This document shows positions 26,548-33,389 of a DNA stretch of 64,000 nt, piece by piece. The stretch covers positions 1,612,001 through 1,676,000 of the forward strand of contig NZ_BPIM01000001.1 in NCBI RefSeq assembly GCF_026004115.1, written 5' to 3'. Each line of letters begins with the position of its first letter. The first letter of the stretch is position 1. The position numbers and the translations under genes are program-made. The notes under the pieces were generated by a model that was not told the origin of the DNA, did not search any database, and was given only the letters and a program-made list of their open reading frames with translations. The DNA is from Meiothermus sp. GTDB lineage: Bacteria > Deinococcota > Deinococci > Deinococcales > Thermaceae.

Positions 26548-28836
26548 TTATGGCATTCCGCTCTCGGTTTCGCTGGTAGCGAAAATGCCCCTGGCTTTGG
26601 CTTCGTACATGCGGTTATCTGCCGCAATTAGGAGCGCATCCGGCGTTGCGCCATCTTCTGGATATGCGGCAAGTCCAATATCTGCTCGCAGGGGCAGTTT
26701 GTTAAAGCTTATCGACTCGATGGCATGGGCATAGCGGGAGGTGACCGCGAGCGCTTCATTTTTGCGGGTATGCGGGAAGATGGCTGCAAACTCATCGCCG
26801 CCCCAGCGGAACAGGTGGTCTCCCGAGCGCCGCTCCGCTTCAAGGTGTTCGGCCACTTTAATGAGGGCTAGGTCCCCGGTGGCGTGGCCCAGGGTGTCGT
26901 TGATGGTCTTGAAGCCCTTTAAGTCCATCACTGCTAAGGAAAGCGGATAGCCGTGCCGAACAGCCCGCTCGAGTTCTTCCCGCAAAATTTTGTCGAAGGC
27001 GCGTCGGTTGGGAAGCTTGGTAAGAGAGTCGGTGAGGGCGGCTTCCTCCAGTAGGCGGTGGATTCTGCTATCGTGCAGCAGTGTAGCCAAGGGAGAAGCG
27101 AAAAACTGCGCTGCGCGCAGGCTATCCTCCCCGAAACCCTGGGCGTCGTGCAGGTTATCTAAGTTAAGGTAGGCCAACACCTGGCCTTGATAAGGGATGG
27201 GCAGGCAAAGGTTGGCCTGAATTTCCTGAACCTTGCCAGCAGAGTCCATAATTTCCTGAGGTGCTGTTTCGTAGCTGACCTCTGCAATGGCTTTGGTTTT
27301 TGTGCTCAAAATGCGAGGCTCCCCCTGGCATGAACTCTCCTCCCCCAAACCGTACCATTTGAGCATGTCTGTGTGGCTAAAAGGTGTGGCCTGCAATGCC
27401 TCGAGGTCGTACCCTACAGCGGCTTTGTATCGGTAGAGCCCCTGCTCCAGTACCAACAAGCTTCCCGCTTCGCTGCCTGGCACCTGGCCGATGGCTTCCT
27501 CCAGTACCCGCTGATAGAGGTTCTCTGAGGGCTGCTCCAGCAGTTCCTGCAGCAGACTATTAGTAACTTCATGCCGGAATTTCTCTACCAAACGCTCAAA
27601 CCCAATGCCCAGGGTTTGACAAAAAAGCTGCAGTAGCTCCCGCTCTGCATTGCGCCAGACTCTTTCGCTGCGTGTACCTGTAACCAAGACAAAGCGGCTT
27701 CGATTGGAGCCGGAGGTCGGGACGGGGTGGGCCACAAAAGTGCGCCAGTCCAGCGCCTGCAAAGCACGAACCCCGTAGGGCTCTGCTGCGTAGTGCTGTG
27801 TGAAAAAGGGCTTTCCCGAGGCGTACACATCCCAGGCCAGGCCCTGCCCGTACGGCAGCCCGTCCCGCAAAACCTCCAATAAGCTGGCTTCGGTCACTCC
27901 CTGGTAAGCAATAGCTTGCATGTGGGCCCCTCGAGCCTCCCAGATCACCCCGGCCTCGAGGGAGAGGCCTTGCAGCAGCAGCGAGAGGGCCATTTCCGAA
28001 GCCTCCTTAAGGGAATGTACTTTTTGCAGCCCCACCGCGAGGTCGGAAAGTAGGTAACGTACCTCGAGGTCGCTCAGCCGGTCTAGTTGAAGGCTGACCG
28101 CTTCGGCAAACCTCACTAAGCCCTCTATTTCCTCGGGTAAAAATGGCTTGATCTTCTCCAGATTGAGTACCGCCACCACCTCCCCTCGCTCGTAAAGGGG
28201 AAGGGCCAGCTCGGCCAGGGTGGAAAAGCCCGAGGCGCCAATGAAGGCCGGCTCTTTCCGTACGTTCTGTACGCATACCGGCTTGCCTTCACGAAACGCT
28301 TGTCCTACCACACCCTGGGCCGAAACCTTGTGGAGGCCAAGGGCCGGAGCACTAGCCAGCAACAGAAAAGCTTGTTCCTGAGGCAACCAGACGCTTACGT
28401 GACCGCCCGACACTAAATGGTTCAGGCGCTGCGGAAGGTTTTCCAGGAGGGTACGGCGGTTTTCGAGTGCAGGAAGAACCTCCAGGGCCGCCGCAATGAG
28501 CTGGTGGCTGCGAAGCAAAGCTTTGGCACGGCGGTGGGCCCTGCGAAGGCTTTCTCCCACCCCATAAGCAATCGTTGCAGATAGCAGTAGCAATGCACCA
28601 TCGAGAGCCTCAAACCCCCCTGTGAGCGCCAGGAGAAAAGCGGATGCTCCAGCGGCCAGAAGCCCCCAAAGCAGGCCATAAACGCTGGCCGTGGTGGCTG
28701 TAAAAATCATGAGGAAAGGAAGTTGATAAGAAAGATAAGAACCCAAAAAATGCAAAATCAGCGCGCCCAACACTGCGCCAATGGCAACCATCCCATAAGA
28801 AAGAGTCCATAGGAAGCGGTTGGGCATCGGGCTCAA
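26548..28836 (-). CDS. Membrane GAF-GGDEF diguanylate cyclase
   Basis: 762-residue signalling protein. N-terminal helices (about residues 8-95) span the membrane. Repeated GAF-like segments occupy about 105-590, including EGKPVCVQNVRKEP and YLNLDNLHDAQG. The GGDEF domain at about 600-755 has an intact active site RWGGDEFAAIF, the metal Asp in AVMDLKGFKTINDTLGH, and DSLTKLPNRRAFD. It should make c-di-GMP. No clear RxxD inhibitory site is seen before the GGDEF. The gene overlaps the stop of the upstream EAL gene by 4 bp, so the pair is translationally coupled. Confidence 0.88.
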   Translation of the reverse strand: MSPMPNRFLWTLSYGMVAIGAVLGALILHFLGSYLSYQLPFLMIFTATTASVYGLLWGLLAAGASAFLLALTGGFEALDGALLLLSATIAYGVGESLRRAHRRAKALLRSHQLIAAALEVLPALENRRTLLENLPQRLNHLVSGGHVSVWLPQEQAFLLLASAPALGLHKVSAQGVVGQAFREGKPVCVQNVRKEPAFIGASGFSTLAELALPLYERGEVVAVLNLEKIKPFLPEEIEGLVRFAEAVSLQLDRLSDLEVRYLLSDLAVGLQKVHSLKEASEMALSLLLQGLSLEAGVIWEARGAHMQAIAYQGVTEASLLEVLRDGLPYGQGLAWDVYASGKPFFTQHYAAEPYGVRALQALDWRTFVAHPVPTSGSNRSRFVLVTGTRSERVWRNAERELLQLFCQTLGIGFERLVEKFRHEVTNSLLQELLEQPSENLYQRVLEEAIGQVPGSEAGSLLVLEQGLYRYKAAVGYDLEALQATPFSHTDMLKWYGLGEESSCQGEPRILSTKTKAIAEVSYETAPQEIMDSAGKVQEIQANLCLPIPYQGQVLAYLNLDNLHDAQGFGEDSLRAAQFFASPLATLLHDSRIHRLLEEAALTDSLTKLPNRRAFDKILREELERAVRHGYPLSLAVMDLKGFKTINDTLGHATGDLALIKVAEHLEAERRSGDHLFRWGGDEFAAIFPHTRKNEALAVTSRYAHAIESISFNKLPLRADIGLAAYPEDGATPDALLIAADNRMYEAKARGIFATSETESGMP

Positions 28837-30980
28837 GCTTTCCTCCTCTCCAAGACCGTGGCTGCGGGCCGGCCCAGCAGATAGCCCTGCCCCAGCGAGA
28901 AACCTTCTGCCAAAAGGAACCGACGCTGTGCCTCGGTCTCAATGCCCTCGACGATGATCTCAAGTCCCAAGGCGCTTCCCAAGCCCTGCACCGCCTTCAT
29001 AAGGCGGGCTTCGGAGGTTCCGGGGGAGGGGTTGGGGCCCAGGCTTTTTACAAACCCCTGATCCAGCTTGATGGCCGCCAGCGGTAAGCGGGCGATTTGA
29101 TCCAGGGAGGAAAAACCGGTGCCGAAGTCGTCGAGGTGGAGGGAATACCCCCGGCGGGCCAAGTCCTGGAGCACCGCAAGACGGCCCTCGTCGAGCAGTA
29201 CCTGTTCGGTTACCTCGAGGGCAAGTTGCTGCGGGGCCAGACCATGGCGTTGCAGATGATGGGCGATGCGGTTGGGAAGGGCTGGCTCAAGCTGGCTGCC
29301 TGCCAGGTTCACCGCCACCGGAAGCCCCCACTGAGCGGCACGGGCCACTGCCTCGCCAAGTATCCAGTCACCCAGTTCAATCATCCAACCGTCCTCTTCC
29401 ACGATGGACACAAACCGCCCCGGGGAAATCAGGCCCCGCTCCGGATGCTGCCAGCGCAAGAGGGCCTCGAGGTGCTGCAATTGCCCATCAGCCAGACGTC
29501 GAATAGGCTGAAAGTGAAGGAAAAAATCCAGGGGCGCACCACCACCCGCTTTGAGCGGCCGCAGCGCCAGTGCCAGGGCTTGATGTAGCCAGTCGTCCTC
29601 GAGGGTGTTTTGCCTCAGGAACGGCTCATAAATAGAGATGCCCCCGGGTTGCCGCACTTGTTGCAGGGCAGCTTCGGCAGCCTCGGGAAGCTCGTGCAGG
29701 GCGATCTCCGGGCGGGCTAAGGCCACACCCACCCGCGGATTAAAGTCGAGCTGTGGCCAGCGGGAAGCAAGCTGTGCCTGCGCCTGCGCTTGTAGCCTGG
29801 CCAGTACCGCCATAACCTCCGAGGAGGTCTCGACACCTTCCAGTAGCAGCCAGAACAAATCCCGGTCGAAAGCCAGGCGGTCATCTGAGCGTAGCTCAGA
29901 CTTCAGCAGGTCTGTAATGGAGCGCACCACAGCCGCCCAGACGCCCTCCCCTTCTAGCCGCCGGATACGCTCCAGCGAGCGGCAGTGCAAAGCCACCAGG
30001 GCTTTAGGCGTCAGGGACTCCACCAGCACTTCCTTCAGGCTGTGGAGGTTGTCCAGACCGGTCTGGGGGTCGCGGTAGCGACCCAGACGCACCTCCTCCT
30101 GCAGTTCGTTTCCGTAAAGCAGCCAGGCCACGTGGTGGGCCAGACCCTCCAGATGGCGCACGTCGGTCTCGTCGAAGGCGTCGGCGCGTTCGAAGTGATC
30201 GAGGTACAAGTAGGCCCTTGGAACCCCTTTGACCACCACCGGCGTGGCCAGCATAGCCTGGATCTCGCTCGCGCGCCCCGGCCCTTCCAGCAGATCCCGG
30301 CGTTCAGGGTCGAGCCGGCTATTGAAGCGGGCGATGTCGGTCTGGGTAAAGACCTTAGCCTGGATGTGCTGGCTGAGCGAGAGGGGTTCTTGGGGGTACA
30401 AGACCACCCTTTGCAAGGCTTCCAGGTCATAGCCCCAGGCCGCCACAAAGCGAAAGTGGCCTTCGGGTTGGAGGAGGGTAGCGCTACCGGCCTGCGCCAC
30501 CGGCACCACCCTAAAAGCTGCCTCCAGGGCCCGCCGCAGTACTTCGGTTGAGCAGAGCGCCTCTTTGAGCCCCGAGGCCAGGAGTTCTACGGATGCCTCC
30601 TGAAAGCGGGCCTGCCGGTAAGAATCGCTGATATCGTAGCCTGCGCACTGAATGCCCACCGGTTGGCCTTCTGGGTCTAACACCGCCACCAACTCCCAGC
30701 GGCTGCGGTTCCAGGCCTTCTCGAGCGGCTTGCTAAACTCTACCCAGCAGGACCGAAGGGGGTTTTCGAGGATTCTATTGACAGTAGAGAGCACCAGCGG
30801 CAGGTCTTCTTTGGCCACATGCTGCAATGCGCTGGCCCCTAGCGGCAGGGCAGGCAGCCCCATGTAGTTCAGATAGGCCTGGTTGGCATAGGTAAGGCGC
30901 CCCTCGAGGTCGGTGCGCACCACCATGATCCCCCGGGTTGTGCCAAGGGGATCCTCAAGGGGAGTCTTTTGAATCGACAC
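28833..30980 (-). CDS. PAS-GAF-(degenerate GGDEF)-EAL phosphodiesterase
   Basis: 715-residue soluble protein. PAS domain about residues 15-120, GAF about 135-290, a GGDEF-like domain about 300-445 whose active site reads DRDLFWLLLEGVE and cannot be catalytic, then EAL about 465-705. EAL catalytic residues look intact: LEALLRWQHP, VAVNLAGS, ALEVTEQ, LDDFGTGFSSL, KLDQGFV and VEGIETE. It should hydrolyse c-di-GMP. It starts at GTG 30980 with GGGAGGG about 9 nt upstream. It forms a coupled pair with the diguanylate cyclase, opposing activities from one mRNA. Confidence 0.88.
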   Translation of the reverse strand: MSIQKTPLEDPLGTTRGIMVVRTDLEGRLTYANQAYLNYMGLPALPLGASALQHVAKEDLPLVLSTVNRILENPLRSCWVEFSKPLEKAWNRSRWELVAVLDPEGQPVGIQCAGYDISDSYRQARFQEASVELLASGLKEALCSTEVLRRALEAAFRVVPVAQAGSATLLQPEGHFRFVAAWGYDLEALQRVVLYPQEPLSLSQHIQAKVFTQTDIARFNSRLDPERRDLLEGPGRASEIQAMLATPVVVKGVPRAYLYLDHFERADAFDETDVRHLEGLAHHVAWLLYGNELQEEVRLGRYRDPQTGLDNLHSLKEVLVESLTPKALVALHCRSLERIRRLEGEGVWAAVVRSITDLLKSELRSDDRLAFDRDLFWLLLEGVETSSEVMAVLARLQAQAQAQLASRWPQLDFNPRVGVALARPEIALHELPEAAEAALQQVRQPGGISIYEPFLRQNTLEDDWLHQALALALRPLKAGGGAPLDFFLHFQPIRRLADGQLQHLEALLRWQHPERGLISPGRFVSIVEEDGWMIELGDWILGEAVARAAQWGLPVAVNLAGSQLEPALPNRIAHHLQRHGLAPQQLALEVTEQVLLDEGRLAVLQDLARRGYSLHLDDFGTGFSSLDQIARLPLAAIKLDQGFVKSLGPNPSPGTSEARLMKAVQGLGSALGLEIIVEGIETEAQRRFLLAEGFSLGQGYLLGRPAATVLERRKA

Positions 30981-31024
30981 GGCCGACCCTCCCAGATGCT
31001 TTAGGTGCGCCTGTGGTTTGTTCT

Positions 31025-31051
31025 AAAGACATGATTTCCACCCCTGTCTTT
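31025..31051. promoter_or_regulatory. AAAGACA/TGTCTTT inverted repeat upstream of EAL-GGDEF genes
   Basis: Perfect 7-bp arms (31025-31031 and 31045-31051) separated by 13 bases, about 45 bp before the EAL gene start. It may be a regulator site for the c-di-GMP pair; evidence is position and symmetry only. Confidence 0.35.
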
Positions 31052-31170
31052 GATGGTAGCCAATCTGGCCTCGTGGGGCGGGTCATCTGAACACACCCAG
31101 GGCTCGAAGCGGCCTCGCTTCCTTTGGGACGGCCCTTGCTGTACCCATGGGCCACATTCAGGCCCGTGCT

Positions 31171-32352
31171 TTATAACTCGTCTTCAAAGAGTGCTTCCCA
31201 GGTTTGCTGACGGCGGATGATTTCCCAGTTTTGACCGGTCCACAGCAGCTCGGCGGGGCGCGGGGTGTCGAGGTAGTTGCTGCTCATGCTGCTGGCGTAG
31301 GCCCCCCCTTGCAAAATGGCCAGCAAATCGCCCTCCTGGGGTTCGGGCAGGGTGATATCCCGCGCCAGCACATCCCCCGACTCGCAAGCCGGGCCTGCCA
31401 GGTCGTAGGTTTCTTGGAGGGGGTTTTTGTAGAGCGGTTCGACCGGGTGGATGGCGCCATAAAGCATGGGCCGGATCAACTGACCCATGCCCGCGTCAAT
31501 GAGCAGATAGTTGCGCCGGGTGCGCTTGACGCCCCAGCAGCGCGTGACCAGCACCCCAGCCTCGGCGACCAGGTAACGCCCCGGCTCGAGCCATAGCTCG
31601 GCGCTGTGCTTGCGGGCCAGTGCGATAGCCTGTGTTCCTACCTCGCCCAGGTCGAGGCCCAGGCCAAAACCACCCCCCAGGTTCATCACCTGAAAGGGGC
31701 CGTGGGTGCGGTAAAGCTCGTCCATCACCCGGTAGCCCGCCGAGTAGTCTTCGGGGTGCTCGAGGGCCGACCCCAGGTGAATGTGCAGGCCCAGCACTTC
31801 CAGGTGGCTGTGGCGGGCTTGCTCGAGGGCGGCCCCTACCTCTTCCGGCAGGATGCCAAACTTGCTCTCGCCGCGCCCGGTGGCCAGATGGTCGTGGGTG
31901 GCGATGGGCAGGTCGGGGTTGACCCGCAAGAGAACCTGGGCCTTGGGCAGTAGCTTGGCTACCCGATTGAGGTCGGCCAGGGAATCGAGGCCCAGAATCG
32001 GGATGCCCGCCAGGTTCAGTTCTTTGAGCATGGCCGGGGTCTTGACCGGCCCATTCAACAACACCTCATTGCGCCGGAAGCCGGCCTTGTACGCCCGGTA
32101 GACCTCGCCCAGGCTTACGGCCTCCACAAAAGCCCCCCGCTCCAGCAGCCGCCGTAGCAGGCCCAGGCGGGGGTTGGCCTTCATGGCATAGAAAATTTCA
32201 GCACCCGGAAAGGCTTTTTGCAGACGCTCCAGCCGCTCCAGAATGACCTGCAGGTCGTAGGCGTAAAAAGGGGTGGGGAAGAGGCGGGCCGCTTCCTTGA
32301 GGGCTTCTCTAAACTCAGGTCGCAGGGCGGTGTAGGATTGGGACATGCTCAT
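31171..32352 (-). CDS. lysA: Diaminopimelate decarboxylase
   Basis: Fold-type III PLP decarboxylase making L-lysine from meso-diaminopimelate. The PLP lysine is in FYAMKANP near residue 56. Other family segments are HIHLGSAL, NLGGGFGLG, ELWLEPGRYLVAEAG and the catalytic-Cys region GPACESGDVLA. The 393-residue length is normal. The ATG at 32352 has GAGGGG about 8 nt upstream; a second ATG is at 32346. The 5' end overlaps that of the divergent amidotransferase gene. Its presence points to the DAP route to lysine rather than the aminoadipate route known in Thermus. Confidence 0.94.
   Translation of the reverse strand: MSMSQSYTALRPEFREALKEAARLFPTPFYAYDLQVILERLERLQKAFPGAEIFYAMKANPRLGLLRRLLERGAFVEAVSLGEVYRAYKAGFRRNEVLLNGPVKTPAMLKELNLAGIPILGLDSLADLNRVAKLLPKAQVLLRVNPDLPIATHDHLATGRGESKFGILPEEVGAALEQARHSHLEVLGLHIHLGSALEHPEDYSAGYRVMDELYRTHGPFQVMNLGGGFGLGLDLGEVGTQAIALARKHSAELWLEPGRYLVAEAGVLVTRCWGVKRTRRNYLLIDAGMGQLIRPMLYGAIHPVEPLYKNPLQETYDLAGPACESGDVLARDITLPEPQEGDLLAILQGGAYASSMSSNYLDTPRPAELLWTGQNWEIIRRQQTWEALFEDEL
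32333..32338 (+). promoter_or_regulatory. -10 element of amidotransferase gene (leaderless, inside lysA)
   Basis: TAGGAT ends 6 nt before the ATG at 32345. It lies within the first codons of lysA on the other strand. Confidence 0.45.
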
Positions 32353-33073
32353 CGGTGTGACCCCTCAATCGCGCAGCACAGAAGGTCTTTTTCGAACCAG
32401 AATCTGGGGCCTGCTCGAGCCCTACGTACGGGCTCTGGAAAGCCAGGGTGCGAGCATTGTAATCCTTCCCCCCCAGGCCAGCGATAGGCTGCCTGCCCTG
32501 CTGCACCAACTCGATGGGGTCTTGCTGCCCGGTGGGGTAGATGTAGACCCCGCGCATTTTGGCGAAGAGCCCATCCCGGAGATGGGCGAGGTGAGCCTGG
32601 AGCGCGATGCCATAGAGCTGTTTGTGGCCCGCTACACCGCCCAGCATGGCATCCCCACCCTGGGGGTTTGCCGGGGGGTACAGGTGATGAACGTAGCCCT
32701 GGGGGGTAACCTCTACCAGGATCTGCCCGCCCAGGGTTTCCGTAGCGTGCAACACTACCAGAAAGCCGAGCCGCCGGTGCTGGGCCACAGCGTCGAACAG
32801 ACGGGCCAGAGCCCCCTGAACAAGCTATTTGAGCCCCGTTTTCGGGTGAACTCGTACCACCACCAGGCCCTCAAAGATCTGGCCCCAGGGCTATGTCCGG
32901 TCGCCACCGCGCCCGATGGCATTGTGGAAGCAGTAGCCCTGGAGGGCCACCCCTTCTACCTGGGGGTGCAGTGGCACCCCGAGCTGCTCCCACAGCAGTG
33001 GGGTATTTTCCGTGCGCTGGTGGAGGCTGCTGTCGAACAGCGCTCAAGGGGTACCAAGATGCCTGTGCCATGA
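32345..33073 (+). CDS. Class I glutamine amidotransferase (gamma-glutamyl-GABA hydrolase-like)
   Basis: 242-residue PuuD-like enzyme. The Rossmann-like strand starts at residue 2 (LIGVTPQ), so the start is right. The nucleophile Cys is in TLGVCRGVQ near residue 118, and the His-Glu pair in GVQWHPE near residue 207. LLPGGVDVDP is also typical. PuuD hydrolyses gamma-glutamyl-aminobutyrate in putrescine breakdown; relatives act on other gamma-glutamyl amides. Its start codon overlaps that of lysA head to head. Confidence 0.88.
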   Translation: MLIGVTPQSRSTEGLFRTRIWGLLEPYVRALESQGASIVILPPQASDRLPALLHQLDGVLLPGGVDVDPAHFGEEPIPEMGEVSLERDAIELFVARYTAQHGIPTLGVCRGVQVMNVALGGNLYQDLPAQGFRSVQHYQKAEPPVLGHSVEQTGQSPLNKLFEPRFRVNSYHHQALKDLAPGLCPVATAPDGIVEAVALEGHPFYLGVQWHPELLPQQWGIFRALVEAAVEQRSRGTKMPVP

Positions 33074-33389
33074 GCACCCCGGAGATCTGCAATGAAGCAA
33101 GGTTTACGGCTCAACCATGTTGACGGACTCTTACGATGGGCTACGGACTTTGGATCACGGAGTTCGTTCCTTGACCGACAGAGCGAAGATGTGTGCTCTA
33201 TCGTTTTTGCTCCTGTGAGAGCCACCCTCAGATTCGCTTGCGTGCTGGATGAGGTTACCTATGAAAATTGAAGGAGCCTTAACCCGGCTGTGAGGATTTC
33301 TTAATGTCGTTTTGAACCACCCTACTTTTTGGTGCGCTATACACTAGGTTCAGTGCGGGTATCCTATGGTTTTATCCGGAGGTCAGGGC
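33074..33389. other. Gene-free stretch before coiled-coil gene
   Basis: About 315 bp. It contains TTGACG/TTGACC hexamers (near 33119 and 33172), a weak hairpin AGAGC/GCTCT followed by TTTTT near 33205-33215, and TATACA (33338-33343). TATCCT at 33360-33365 touches the ATG at 33366 and is more likely a -10 for the TTG start at 33390. No gene is supported. Confidence 0.45.

Noticed and set aside
30955-31155. 66-residue reading frame on the minus strand upstream of the EAL gene
   Set aside because: Biased, non-protein-like composition, overlaps the EAL gene start, no ribosome site.
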